Source: Gonatopus flavifemur (lineage: Eukaryota > Arthropoda > Insecta > Hymenoptera > Dryinidae). From it: a stretch of 64,000 nucleotides of DNA. A model generated the notes under the pieces. The model had not been told where the DNA came from, ran no database searches, and saw only the letters and a list, made by a program, of their open reading frames with translations. This document shows, piece by piece, positions 38,501-49,490 of this stretch. The position numbers and the translations under genes were made by a program. Positions within the stretch are counted from its first letter, which is position 1. Every line of letters starts with the position of its first letter. The stretch spans positions 71,292,001-71,356,000 of the forward strand of contig JAFFJZ010000001.1 in assembly GCA_018340375.1 (NCBI GenBank). Direction: 5' to 3'.

Positions 38501-41500
38501 AGAAAAAGGATATGAGAGTGTGACCATTGATTCACTTCGAAGAATGTGAATTATCAACACCTTGTATGGACATCATTTGATTTTTTAAGCAGCGTCTTCT
38601 CTCTGTACCACGCATCGAACTCTCTTCGACGTAAGAAATCTTTAACACGTCCGAGCACGAACGAAAAACAATACATTCGAATCTGTGGAAATTATATTCC
38701 GATTTACCAACAAAGATAATATGCACGGGTATTGTATTTCCTCAATTGGTTCGTACGTTAATTCAATACCTAATGAAAACATATATTCTTTGTCTCCGTG
38801 GAAATACGTACAATGTAACCAAGTGTCGATCAACGATTACACACGATGGCACAAATGTAAGAATGTCGTTGATGACCTTGTCATGGAATAGCACAAATCA
38901 AAGATATATAAGAAACGACCTCGGATCTTAAAGTGAAATAATTATTGGTACTGGCGCGTGTGCGAATGTGAGACTTTTGTTAAAATAAAAAAAGAAAGAA
39001 AGAAAACGTATCCTCAGATAAAAACTTGACACTCGACAGGTGTAGAGGTACGAATTGGATGACATGAATCTTTTTTATATTGTATTTTTTATCTAAATTG
39101 TGAAATAATAATTTTATCACCTCGTACGTTATAGAAGCACAAATTCAAACATTTGTCATTTTATTTGAAACAATATTCGAAGATAAACGTAACAAAATTG
39201 GTTACGCTCTCGCGACAAAACATTGCATAAAACAACAAATATTTAGAATAACGTTGTGAGCCTAGGTCGGATTTAATTTGTTATTGTATAACAATCGTTA
39301 CAATGATGCAATGATCACGCTAGACATACTGTCACCCATTAGTAGCGACAGAGTACTTGGCCCACTTAGAGAGTACAAAGCGTACTTAAAGGATTGCTAA
39401 ACGACTATTTTCTTCTCTTCATTTTCAATCTGTGGCAATCGATTGGTGCGTCTAGAAGATGTAACCTTTTCTTTGTTCTTTTCACTCACATGTTGCATTT
39501 ATGCACGGATTTGTTAAGGGACAAGTCGAAAGGAATCGTTGCATCGATTCACTACTCTTTACATTCTATTCTCAACGATCACAACACCTGATACGATTTT
39601 GTTCCTACGTCTTCGTAAGAATGACTTTCGTTTGGATAAGGAAATCTTCAACGCGAACAAACTTTCACGATAATGAAGGAATGAAATTGATGACTCGAGA
39701 TGTTTGGACCAATTATGAACGCTTCAGACAACACATCTAATTTGATGTTATTTTTGGATGACCGAAAGAGGATCGAGGGAAAACGACTCGACTTTACGGT
39801 TTTGTTTTTGTTGTCAAGAAATGAATGTTGATTCCGGATTTTCGATACTTGGAAGTTCACGTTTGAGAAAAAATTTCTCTTCTACTTAGTATAAGGAAGA
39901 AAGATTTTATTTGTTTCATTTCAAATCGACTGCTTTGTGCAGTGAAATACTGCAATTCGTGTATGAATACACTGAGAAGAATTCAATTATAGTAACCAAA
40001 TCTCTTATTTAGACTCAGCCGAATATTTAGTTATGATTACAACAAAAACCTTTGATTATCATTACCTAATTATTCTGGTAATAGTTACCAAATCTTCTTC
40101 AACGGTGTTCTTTCAACAGTGTAGAAAAGTATGAAACTATGAACGAACTGACATCATTTTTCTATCACTTATATGTAAGAATCCATTTATCTTCGATCTT
40201 TCAACTACAACAGGACGGAAGTAGCGAGGAAAGCTCATTTCCGCACTTCCTGCGTTTGTTCCCTTTATCAGACGCCCAGTCAAAGGTACATGGGTTAAAA
40301 TGCTTGAGAACAGCGGTTAGGACAAAACTATCAGAGAAAGGATTTTCTGCTCTTCTCGCTACTCGTGTGAAAAAACCCACTGACAATTCGATAAGGCATT
40401 TTTATAAAGATTCTACTCTATTGAATATTGATAAATTGTGTGAAGATTAACATTCAATAAGATTTTTATGAAAAGAACTCGGAACAGAATATTGTAAAAA
40501 TTAATTTCGTGGATATTGATAGAATAATAATCTAAAGTTTAAACATTCAAGATTCTTCTGGTATTCCAACGTCATACTAGGTCCGAGAAAGATAAAAAAA
40601 ATCCCTGTTCATTGGCAGTAACTTTTGTACTGAACATTGTATCGGATAATCCCAGTAAAAAAACTCCCATTCTTGCGGATTGTTTCAGATTTGTATTCTG
40701 TTTTTTTCTTTCAGAATGGGTATCCAGCCAGACGGCGATCTCTTGTGGACGATGCCCGCTTCGAAACTCTGGTCGTCAAACAGACGAAGCAAAGTGTGCT
40801 CGAAGAGGCTCGTCAACGAGCGAATGGTAAGTTTTGTTTTTCGAAAGAGTATGATTGTTCTGAAAATATATATTGAATGTCATTGCATGAATATTTTCTT
40901 CACATTTTCTTATGTGATTCTCAACCCTAACGTTCTTTCATAAATTGAAAGAAACAAAAATTTCTAATGAATCACGAAATGATGCTCTGGTTAACAGAGA
41001 AGTATCAAATCCAGAAGAAAATGTGAAGATTCTGCAAAGAATTTGTTTCGGCATGATTATAAATTTGAGCAAATTTGAAAAGTCAATTTACTTCTTCCGT
41101 TTTTGCAATCAACTTATCTGTTGATAAAATAAACAGGAAAATCTAGTAACTATCGAAACTATAGAGAGATATAAAACCGAAAGATTCAAAATTTTATTCA
41201 TAAAATGTGTGTTTTTTTTGTTTTATCTCCGAGTATAAAATTGAAATTCATTCCATCAATCGCTATCCCTTGGGAATCGAACCAGACATCCCAAGTTAAA
41301 ATTTTTTATTTTCAAAATAAAAATCTCTATTTATGTTGAGTATCATGAACATAAAGATTCTTATATGTTCTTAGCAATCGTTATGGATCTTGAATGTTCT
41401 TTCGCATCCTTCATTTACAGATTCTATAAAGGCTGTAAATATATCGCATCTTCTTAAAACTTGTTCCTGAAGATTGTATAAACACTATCAATAGCTCTTT

Positions 41501-44500
41501 GGGTTTCGGATTTAAAGATTCTGAAAAGATTCACCTATAATATATATTCCAATTAAGAAGATATCAGCACTTGCTAAATCCTCTAAAAACATAAAATCTA
41601 CCTCATTTATCGAAACAAACTGTTACTGTATTAAATGAAATTTCCTGAATGTTCGTATTTTCCACTTTTTCATGAATTACAAACAGTTTTGTTCTCTAAA
41701 ATTGAGACTACTAATCAAAACTCGGTGAATCGTTCAAAATCTTGTGACAAGAATTTCTAAAATGGGAGTATACGTTTTTTTAGAAACCATTGATATGAAT
41801 ATTAAATAATCCAACCAGTGCAAAATTTATTACTTCTGATTACGAATCAAATTTTCCTGCTTCAAATTCATGGAGTACATACAACTGCATTTCAAATTTG
41901 CGCAAACACATGGTTTGTTTATACAAAAAAAAATATATTTGAATATTTGTTGTCGCATGTTATGTATACAAAAATGTATTTGTTTGAATAGACACGAATG
42001 CCGATCAGGCGATTATTTGTTCTCAAGAACAACAAGTTAACGAGACGGAAAGTCATGTCGACGTTTCGTCTAGCGATGACGAACAGGTGGAGACGCTGAT
42101 GTGCGCTGCCAAAGGAGGTAAGTTTCGAATGGTCCAACAATTCTTCATACAAACTTCAATCGTTCACGTTCGAAACTTTCGATGGAGAAATTATGTTCAA
42201 TAATGGACCACGTCAAACGATATTTTCATACTTCTGCATTCGTTGTACAATGTTCCAAAATATTCAACTCAAGATAAAAGCATAACGCTTCAAATCACTT
42301 GCTGTTAGATCTATATAATGATGCAAGTCATTTTCGAATATCGAAAGTTTAGAATTTTTGAGAGTTTTCTTTACACGTTGCACGTAGCATGATCCGTTGT
42401 TCTGTCATTTTTAGAAGCAAAAGCAGAAGTATCCTCAGACAGTGAGGGAAAATCGGGCAATGAATCGGGCGATGACAATGGTGAGTTTGATATTAAATTT
42501 AATCATAGTACGCATTTGATTGCACTTTTAATACCTCAAACATATATGTCATGAATATCATAACTTGCGATTCCGTTTAACAGCTTCAAGATTCTCCGAA
42601 GTAAATTTTCCCCTATCATCAACTCTTTCTCAATTGTTTATCTTGTCAACTATGATTAGATGGTTGTATCCAGCATGGTTGATCATAGTCATGATTTTCC
42701 ATGAAAACATACTTCATTATATTGGTTTATAATATCAGTTGTCATTGGTAGTTATATTATTCAACAGTCCTTGACGATCTAGGATAAAACGAGTTTTTTT
42801 TTCAATACTACAGATACAAATAAGTACCTTCTAATACTCCTACTTATACAACTTGATTGACATTTCATCTGAACTAATACTTAAATTGGTTGGATGTTAT
42901 AAAACGATTGAAACCACAAGACTGAAAAATTTTGTTAAACAAAGAATTGTAGATAAGTACAATTCGATACTGAATTTCATGAATTACTGTAGAACAACCA
43001 CTAAATTATATTTGGCATATGTTAAGAATAATTCAGAATCAGTGAGATGTATTGTGAATTTCTTTTCATTCTGACACAATGTCTGAAACTTGTCGACACG
43101 CGATTGAATTATTTGACAAGGAAAATTGTTCTTTTCCTTATATATCCCTTCTCCCTTTACCTTTCCACTTTATCGTTTTATGCATTTAGAATCGCATTAC
43201 CAGGAGCCTTTTTCCAGTTCTGAGATCTCGTCGTGACTTTAAACGTGTAACTCCATTACTCTTTGACGTTCTTTTTTATTTCATTTCTCTCTTCAACTAC
43301 TTGTACAAGTAAGTCAGAAAGAGTGGAAGCACGTTCGTGGTCGACAACGAGGGCTACTTTACTTCTTTCTTACTTCCCTCTTTCACCGACTACCCTTCTT
43401 CTATCTTCTTTAAGAGAGGGCATATGATTTTTGCGACGGAAATGGACTGTGAATTGGGTCATTATTGCTGGATATATATAACGCTCGGTCGAGTCCTTCC
43501 GAGTGAAACGATAAAGTTATAAAAATAGTAATTTACTCCCAAGTTGGTTCAATTTAACTACATCAAAAGGTTCTCATTGTTTCAATATTGCGTCAGAATA
43601 TTACGCCACAACTTTATCAAAAATCAAGATATGGATTGAATTTATCCTATTTTTGGTTTTGTTTTTCCAGACGCGGGATTAACCGAAGAAGAAGTTGTGC
43701 TGGCAAAAACAATTGCCGAGAGCCCCGAAAGTGAACACAATGTCCAAAAAGCGGCTCTCGTCCTGAGATTGCGCGAAGGAATTGGTTCATTGGCAAGAAT
43801 TTTGAAAACCATCGAGAATTTCAAGGGTTCCGTAACGCACGTGGAATCGCGTCCATCTAAGAAGGAAGGTCTACAATTCGATGTTTTAGTGAAAGTCGAT
43901 ATGACAAGGCAAAGTTTGCTTCAACTCATCAGAAACCTACGTCAAAGTTCATCTCTTGGCGGTGTTAGCTTATTGGCAGATAACTCGGTGAGCATAAAAG
44001 ATCCTTGGTTCCCACGTCACGCATCCGACTTGGACAATTGTAATCACCTGATGACAAAATACGAGCCAGACCTGGACATGAATCATCCCGGGTTTGCGGA
44101 TAAAGAGTATCGTTCTCGAAGGAAGGTTATAGCGGAAATCGCTTTTGCTTATAAATACGGCGATCCAATACCATGCATCCCTTACACCGAGACCGAAAAT
44201 GAAACTTGGTCACGTGTTTTCAATACTCTCATCGATTTGGTCCCCAAACACGCTTGCATTGAATATCAAAGGGTGTTCAAGAAACTTCAAGAGGAAAGAA
44301 TATTCGAATCACATCGCATTCCTCAACTTCAAGAAGTCAGCGAGTTCTTGAAGAAAAATACGGGCTTCACTCTTCGTCCGGCTGCTGGGCTTTTGACCGC
44401 AAGGGACTTCCTTTCGAGTCTCGCTTTCAGAATATTCCAAAGCACTCAATACGTTCGTCACATCAATAGTCCTTATCATACACCTGAACCGTGAGTATAA

Positions 44501-45868
44501 TATTCATCATCTTGAATGATATTTTTAATATTTCTGATGTAAAAGAGAAGTCAACGGAAGGTCAAGCAAAGGAATTGTATTTGAAATATCAAGTAGCGAC
44601 CTTTGTTTCTTCCCTTCTTTCTCTCACACACTCTTTCCCTAGTTCATGCAGTACAAAGAGAACGATGATAATAGAATTAAAGCGTCTCTCTAAGCGCCGG
44701 TAATGGAAATTCTAATTGGCTTTTAACGGGCGAAATGGCGTTGATAACTTGGTTCAAAGTGAGTTCTGAACTCGTTTTCGTGTCACACTCGCGAGAGAAC
44801 GTTTGGCCCAGAAATCACATCTTTTTGTCACGTTTATTAAAGATATCAACAAAGTTTCAGACAAATTACATAGATGAAACCTTCGGTTCAATATAATTGT
44901 TCCTCGCTCGAGATATTTCACCCTAATAATTTACTTTGGAACATCATACTTTTGCATGAAATATCAATTCATCGTTGTAATACCGCTGGTACAAGCTTGG
45001 ATTCATTTGACATTTTCAGTGACTGCATTCACGAGCTTTTAGGACACATGCCTCTTCTTGCCGATCCCAGTTTTGCTCAGTTCTCTCAAGAAATCGGTTT
45101 AGCATCGTTAGGTGCTTCGGATGAAGAGATTGAGAAATTATCGACCATCTACTGGTTTACCGTAGAGTTTGGATTGTGCAAAGAAGGAAAAGACGTCAAA
45201 GCGTACGGTGCTGGTCTGTTGTCGGCCTATGGTGAACTCTTACACTCCCTTAGCGACAAATGTGAACATCGACCATTTGAACCTTCGACCACGGCTATCC
45301 AACCATATCAAGATCAAGAATATCAACCAATCTATTACGTAGCCGAGAGTTTCGAAGATGCCAAAGAGAAATTCCGTCGCTGGGTAAGTTTCAAATTCAA
45401 AAATTCAATATTCTCCTGAATTATCGAGTTCGAATAATGAACATTTCATTCTAACGAAAAAAATAGTTTATCTCTGCTGCTGTCTCAACAGAGTGAGAAT
45501 TTCACTCCTTGAAACCTATTTTTTCATTCCAGTGGGATTTTCACTCTTTCAAATTCAGAGTGACTGTATATAGCATTGTACAGTTTTATTTTTTGATTTA
45601 TATTTCAACTCAATAACCTTCTGAATGTTGGCAAAATGTATAAAACGTTCATACAACGTTGAAGTGTGGATTTCCTGAATGAATGTTGATATTTTTGTTC
45701 CAGGTAAGCACCATGAGTCGACCATTCGAAGTTAGATATAATCCACACACGCAAAGAGTCGAAGTACTTGACACTGTGGACAGGTTGGAAAATCTCATAT
45801 CTCAACTCAACACCGAAATGACTCACCTTACGAATGCGGTTAACAAAATCAAAGCATCCTTCGCATAA
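26498..45868 (+). CDS. ple (TH): Tyrosine 3-monooxygenase (tyrosine hydroxylase), seven coding exons
   Basis: Converts L-tyrosine to L-DOPA with Fe(II), tetrahydrobiopterin and O2; the rate-limiting step for dopamine and for insect cuticle tanning. Joined exons 26498-26566, 40715-40826, 41992-42117, 42415-42480, 43671-44490, 45020-45383, 45704-45868 give 573 residues; every intron is GT-AG. Start: [20 protein letters not shown], the conserved insect N terminus. Ser32 in [10 protein letters not shown] is the protein-kinase-A-type site equivalent to mammalian Ser40. Residues 61-124 are an acidic insert. An ACT-like regulatory domain spans about 150-215 and the catalytic domain about 235-530. 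Iron ligands are His402 and His407 (HELLGH) and Glu447 ([10 protein letters not shown]), spaced as in rat TH (331, 336, 376). A C-terminal leucine-rich helix (about 540-573) should tetramerise the enzyme. Without exons 3 and 4 the product is 509 residues. No break or frameshift is seen. The N terminus and RRRS site exclude phenylalanine and tryptophan hydroxylases. Confidence 0.98.
27400..27547. repeat. Two adjoining AT-rich miniature elements
   Basis: Unit 1 (27400-27480) has ACTCAAGTGGAAATTTCTAT at the left and CCACTCAGG at the right, around a TTATACATAAATTATGTACA core. Unit 2 (27481-27547) runs from that junction to CTTCCTGAGTATAG. They share the central end, either from one element landing next to another or from partial duplication. 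Same family as 24914-25001. Confidence 0.6.
27554..27653. repeat. CTAGAG-family miniature element, copy d
   Basis: TATCACTCTAGTCATTCTCT at the left is mirrored by the right end (reverse complement GTCACTCCAGTAATTCTCTT). The centre has GGCCTCGCCAG and GCAAGGCC. It sits in TH intron 1 a few bases after the AT-rich elements. Confidence 0.75.
27772..27878. repeat. Short AT-rich miniature element, copy in TH intron 1
   Basis: ATCTCGAGTGGAAAAATTCT at the left; the right end in reverse complement reads ATCTAGAGTAGACAAATTTT. The body is TATATACTGGATATATGAAA and TAAATTATATATAATCACG. About 107 bp. Confidence 0.7.
28031..28260. repeat. Fold-back element with GGACACGGACAGCC arms, copy 1
   Basis: The right end in reverse complement reads ACACGGAAAAAATAATGTAG. 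The left end is a diverged ACACAGAAACAATAATTTAG. The arms continue with GCTGGAGCAGCGAAGTGGCT and ACACGGACAGCCATT, with a loop near 28140-28160. About 230 bp. A second copy is at 34798-35019; both are in TH intron 1. Confidence 0.85.
28897..28976. repeat. CTAGAG-family miniature element, copy e
   Basis: AAAATCACTCTCGTCAGTCT at the left and, in reverse complement, GGAAACCACTCTAAACATTC at the right. The centre contains GGCCTAATGAGGCC. It abuts the next element at 28981 almost directly. Confidence 0.65.
28981..29163. repeat. Fold-back element with CACTGAGAAAAAAGAAGTTGT ends, copy 1
   Basis: ACACTGAGAAAAAAGAAGTT at the left is mirrored by the right end (reverse complement ACACCCAGAAAAAAAAGTTG). 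Inner arms include CAATATTTGGACGATTTCAA and TAGCTGTAAAATCAACTAAA. Copies with the same inner arms are at 54652-54903 and, decayed, 58930-59152. 183 bp. Confidence 0.8.
33420..33459. repeat. 10-bp tandem repeat TTGACTYYNC, four units
   Basis: Four consecutive units read TTGACTCCAC, TTGACTCTGC, TTGACTTCCC and TTGACTTTTA. It is in TH intron 1. A binding-site cluster or a simple minisatellite are both possible. Confidence 0.9.
34798..35019. repeat. Fold-back element with GGACACGGACAGCC arms, copy 2
   Basis: The ends ACACGGGAGAAATAATTCAG and, in reverse complement, ACACGGAAAAAATAATTTAG are inverted repeats. The arms continue with GCAGCAG and CACGGACACGGACAGCC, then AGCTAAATTTTAGCTG around the loop. 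222 bp; homologous to 28031-28260 in the same intron. Confidence 0.88.
35163..35783. mobile_element. 621-bp inverted-repeat element with CCAATAAACRCACRCACGTT ends
   Basis: The left end CCAATAAACGCACACACGTT and the right end (reverse complement CCAATAAACACACGCACGTT) are inverted repeats. The interior is rich in AACGTT, AACGTC and GACGTC words in both orientations, with no frame that resembles a transposase. The target duplication is unclear; GAT occurs next to both ends, but one extra base is present on the right. It is a non-autonomous element of unknown superfamily in TH intron 1. Confidence 0.78.
36779..36985. repeat. Fold-back element with CCCACACA..CGTTGTCTAAAAGAT arms
   Basis: The left arm CGTTGTCTAAAAGATTTCTT with CAGAAACAATTAAGAACA is mirrored by TGTTCTTAATTGTTTCTGAA and ATCTTTTAGACAACG at the right. 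It is flanked on both sides by CTAGGCCCT/AGGGCCTAG words (36716-36760 and 36990-37015), so the full element may extend to about 36711-37030. Confidence 0.75.
40715..40826 (+). CDS. ple (TH): TH exon 2 (residues 24-60 plus one base)
   Basis: Encodes [20 protein letters not shown] and onward to RQRAN. Contains Ser32 in an RRRS kinase motif. The acceptor is TTTCAG, and the exon ends in phase 1 with the donor GTAAGT. Confidence 0.97.
40827..41991 (+). other. TH intron 2
   Basis: 1165 bp, phase 1, AT-rich. I see nothing in it beyond the splice sites. Confidence 0.85.
41992..42117 (+). CDS. ple (TH): TH exon 3, acidic cassette (residues 61-102)
   Basis: 126 nt, phase 1 at both ends, so it can be skipped in frame. 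It encodes an acidic, serine-containing stretch (for example [14 protein letters not shown]) with about ten acidic residues and a single lysine. The acceptor context TTTGAATAG is weak in pyrimidines and the donor is GTAAGT. It corresponds in position to the alternatively spliced acidic extension of Drosophila TH. Confidence 0.9.
42415..42480 (+). CDS. ple (TH): TH exon 4, acidic cassette (residues 103-124)
   Basis: 66 nt, phase 1 at both ends, skippable in frame. It encodes [20 protein letters not shown] and DN, which has casein-kinase-2-like acidic serine sites. The acceptor is CATTTTTAG and the donor GTGAGT. Confidence 0.9.
42481..43670 (+). other. TH intron 4
   Basis: 1190 bp, phase 1. 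Short frames at 42853-43074 and 43337-43522 have no protein-like features. I see no other element. Confidence 0.85.
43671..44490 (+). CDS. ple (TH): TH exon 5 (residues 125-398)
   Basis: 820 nt. It encodes the hinge [13 protein letters not shown], the ACT-like regulatory domain ([19 protein letters not shown] onward), the start of the catalytic domain ([20 protein letters not shown]) and the pterin/substrate-binding block [17 protein letters not shown]. It ends inside the Pro398 codon (phase 2) before GTGAGT. Confidence 0.98.
45020..45383 (+). CDS. ple (TH): TH exon 6, iron-binding core (residues 399-519)
   Basis: 364 nt. It contains [20 protein letters not shown] with iron ligands His402 and His407, and [16 protein letters not shown] with Glu447. 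It continues through the invariant [19 protein letters not shown] to KEKFRRW, followed by the donor GTAAGT. Open reading continues upstream into intron 5 and downstream into intron 6, but those parts have no TH similarity. Confidence 0.98.
45704..45868 (+). CDS. ple (TH): TH exon 7, C-terminal oligomerisation helix (residues 520-573)
   Basis: 165 nt including the TAA stop at 45866-45868. It encodes [20 protein letters not shown] and a leucine-heptad helix ([15 protein letters not shown]). The exon begins GTAAGC right after CAG, so its first bases look like a donor site; the encoded VSTMSRPF is strongly conserved, which confirms the boundary. Confidence 0.97.
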   Translation, partial: VSTMSRPFEVRYNPHTQRVEVLDTVDRLENLISQLNTEMTHLTNAVNKIKASFA

Positions 45869-46540
45869 ATTATCAACATCATGTAAAATATTTTTATCGT
45901 TTATTTCGTCCTAATAATGTAATAACGAATTCGATTTATCCCTTTCATTCTTAACTTGCCATCGATCAAAAACAATTTTCACCAGCTTCATATATTTTTA
46001 GTGAAAAAAAAAAAGTTATTCCAAAAAATCATAACACGTATATACGAACAGTATTCACTTGGAGCGAAAAATCATCTTTCAATTGATTTCTTTAATATAT
46101 AATGTATAATTTTCTTTTATAAGCGCTCCATAAATTTAATGTATATTTTTAAATTATTCATCAATTGTTTATTGTGTTGAATTTGGGTTTTGAAATTTCA
46201 CACTAGTGACTATCTATTGGTGCTTCTATTATTTATTCATTCGTACCCTACGTACTTGTATCGATCATAAATAGGACCTTTTGATTCGATGGATCACGGT
46301 TTCACAACTCATCATTGTTCTCCTTGTATCATTTCTTTTGTTAATTGCATCGAAATCGTCCTAACTGTCTGTACAAAGTCGTCATTTGTGTTATTATAAA
46401 TGTGCATATTCATTGGAATCTCATTTGAGATTAATATTTATATCAAAATTATTTTTCCAATATTTTGAAAATATTCCTTTCGGTCGGAAACTGATCAGAA
46501 ATTGCAATAAAGATGTTTTATAAGAGCGAGGATGTCGTCT
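45869..46540 (+). other. Presumed TH 3' UTR
   Basis: AT-rich sequence after the TH stop up to the first good poly(A) signal. No coding frame. The 3' end is inferred from the signal only; longer forms using later signals (47113 region, 48200 region) are possible. Confidence 0.5.
46506..46511 (+). terminator. Candidate poly(A) signal of TH
   Basis: AATAAA, 638 bp after the stop codon and followed within 40 bp by a GT-rich stretch (GATGTTTTATAAG, GGATGTCGTC). It is the first canonical hexamer downstream of the stop. Confidence 0.5.
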
Positions 46541-49490
46541 AATGAGTCTTATCATACACGAAAATATAATACTGTATAGTAATATTGTAAATGGGATTAA
46601 TCCTGTCTGATAAGACTCATTTAACATATGAGTATTTCGAAAAAAATGTGATATGAGAGTATATCGATGATTATGTACATTAATAATATATTATTATACA
46701 CCCTTATTCTACGTGATTATGCTTCACTACACTTTCTTCACGTGCTTCTTTCATGACGTAATCAATTATAATTCGAGCGTACTGTAAATTATTCAAATAT
46801 AATTGGAACACATATTTGATTCTCAAAACTGCGGATATATCATTTTCAAAATTACAGAACATTGTTGTTAACGATCACTCAATACTGGAGCTAAATACTT
46901 TGCAGATCTAACAAAAAACTGTTATTTGAATGACAGTTCAATTATTCTAGCCAATATATCAAATTAATACTGACATCATTTCACTTTGAATATCAAGACA
47001 AACTAGATTTGATTGATCAATGTGTTGTATCGCGAAACAAGATATCGCAATCTAGTTGAATCTCATTTTATCTCTTTTCCATATGTACTTGATTAACTTC
47101 TTCAACTATCTATCAATAAAGATGAACAGATCTTGCATATCAATGATGAAAGTATTATGTGAATAGATGTAACTTGCTTTTACATAAAACGGAGAAATGA
47201 AGTAAAAAAAAAAAAAGAAGCATAAGCTTTTCCTGAGCAATGCAGTCAAGTTTTTGAAAAGTGATTACACATTCTACAGAGATAAATAATTATTTTGGTT
47301 GACTAGTCCCATTTAACGGACTTGGTAGCTTTGAAGGCGTGTGTTTGATGTTTGTGTTTTTATTAAGATATTTTGTCACACAAAGTGTTCTGTCATTAGT
47401 ATATTATAATTATTCAATTAGGTTTAAGTGTAATATGAGTTTAATGTGAAAAGAATACATGTTTGCGTCGCTATATTGTGATCAACGAGAAAGAGAAAAA
47501 GATAACTCCATTTAGTGATATGATGTTTAGAGTGGAGTCATTTCAAATTGATTGTATCGAGTGGTATTTACGTATTTCGTAAAAAAAAAACAGAGAGAAA
47601 TTATGAGCGTAATGTATATATAAAAGCTCTTGAAAATATAAATGATCCTCAAAATTCAAATATTTTAATAAATGGCAATAATATATGTACGAAACATTCA
47701 AGTGCTTTGTGAAGCAAATTTTTCATTTGGTAAATCAATTGTGTGTATAAAAGATGCTTCGAATGTAAATGGTAAAGAGACTTTTATTGTTCTTTTTGTT
47801 TTTTTTAGTGATGATTGCTCTCTAGAATGTAGCTTAAGTTCTTGCTTGCATGCACCTTTCGCACTGTTGTATTATCTCGTCGTTTTAACTTGCAGGACGT
47901 GGAGAAAATTGTTCGAAATAGGGACTAGAAATCCACATGCCTTCCGTCACATTTTTGACATTGGAAATGCAAAAGTTATCAAGCGAAAGATCCAAGATAT
48001 TTCAGTCCCCAGAAACATTTTTCTCCATATACTCCATGTACGCGTAATGAAAATTGTCCCACCACCTGCACACAAGTGTACCGTAATATAATATATCATT
48101 GTGCACTTGTTATACATTATGTATATCCAGATTCCTTGGTGTATATACTTGTATGAATATACCAATATATACTCTGTATGATATTGTAAATTATCAGAGC
48201 ATAATAAAAATAACTTGTTCAAAGTTCAAATCTTACCGACAAATTCATTGATCCTACCCTCAATCCAGTATATTCAACTGACGTTCAGAATTCCAATCCA
48301 CTTTGTTTCAAATTAGGCTGTGTCTAGAGACACGCTAGCCTGTCTCCAATTTGAAAATTCGAAACACGTTAAGTTTTCGAATTCTCGTTGATATAGTGAA
48401 TGCCGTGAATGCTTAAGGGACTTTCTAAGGACACGCGAAATTTCCCGTGTATTCGGTTGAAACTTCGAGCCAGGGACAAATTTTCAAGTATCTCGATCTC
48501 AGAAAATTCAAGACACGGGAAATCTCGCCTGTTTGTAAAAACAAACCCTCAAGTCTCGAATTTAAAAGTTAGAGAGACTTAAAATTATAAGGAATATTAT
48601 AATTGGATTTGCTGTTGTCATTTCATGAAATCTCCTCTACGATATTCAACTCTTTCACTTGACGATTGAATAGCGCCAATTTCAAGTGTTTGATAACGTG
48701 AAATGATGTGAACTCGATTCAAAACTTCAGGTCATTTTCATCCGCGTTGATGGTAGAGGTTTAAAAATTATTAGTTCAGATTCTCTAATTCACAGTTTTT
48801 TTTTTCAATAATCTTACATTAGGATGACAAACAAGACGGCACGGAAGAGTGATTTTAAATAAAAGTATAACCATAAAAATTTTCAGTCAAGTACAAAGAT
48901 ATTTGCATTCAGCAACATTTCTGTTATCAACATAATATTCCAATGAAAGAATTCTCAGAATGTTCTACTGGATAATATTCAACAAAGGTCTATTGTCTCT
49001 GATCACGACACTATTTATTATTTTGTATTACATACCAGGATCTCGCTGGTGTAAGTAATTCAATGATGCGTTATTATTTGGTGTAATTCGTGCATTCTAC
49101 GAACATATGTGACAGTTCTAAGGTTTATATCACAAATAATTAATGAATCTCGAGTGACAGTTGGAAGTCCCTTGAGGATTCTTCATCAAAATATTGAAAC
49201 AAAAAAGAATGTTGTGCATTTGGAATAAACACTTACTTTGAATGAAATATTATCCAATGTTGCACAATATTAGATAATCGAATATTTCCATTCTAGATAG
49301 ATATCTAAATGCAGTAACTCGAAATGCTATTTCGAGTTTTATTATCTTCATTTACTTGGAATTATATTTTCTCTTGTAAAAGAACACTATACTCTACTAC
49401 AATTTTAAATACCGAATAATATTCCTAGACGCTCGTCAAGCATGTTACGTGATGATAGATTTATTTGCACACACACTGAAAGCGGTTGTA
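46541..49490. other. Intergenic, no gene seen
   Basis: A 139-residue plus-strand frame at 47672-48091 has no recognisable domain and odd composition, and I treat it as chance. Otherwise AT-rich with scattered AATAAA words. No repeat with clear ends was found. Confidence 0.45.

Larger units (their letters stand above)
26567..40714 (+). other. TH intron 1, 14.1 kb, repeat-rich
   Basis: Donor GTAAGT and acceptor TTTCTTTCAG. It contains the AT-rich, CTAGAG, ACGGAAAAAA, CACTGAG, CCAATAAAC and AAAAGAT fold-back elements listed separately, and a 10-bp tandem repeat. Apart from these I see no exon or RNA gene. Long first introns commonly carry enhancers, but none can be identified from the sequence. 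Two recursive-splice-like words (AG/GTAAG) occur at 32219/32220 and 35875/35876. Confidence 0.85.

Noticed and set aside
39969..40123. CACTGAG..CAGTG segment as another miniature element
   Set aside because: The ends are only 5-6 bp inverted, and the internal ATAGTAACCAAATCT words are direct rather than inverted, so support is too weak.
43642..43824. Minus-strand frame over TH exon 5
   Set aside because: Shadow of the conserved TH coding exon on the other strand.
44874..45019. Open frame running into TH exon 6 from upstream
   Set aside because: It is intron 5 sequence. TH similarity begins exactly after the CAG at 45017-45019, and the split Pro398 codon joins exon 5 to exon 6 in frame.
47672..48091. 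139-residue plus-strand open frame after TH
   Set aside because: Longest frame in the region, but no domain, no consistent composition and no splice context. It spans AT-rich sequence with poly(A)-like words, so chance is more likely.
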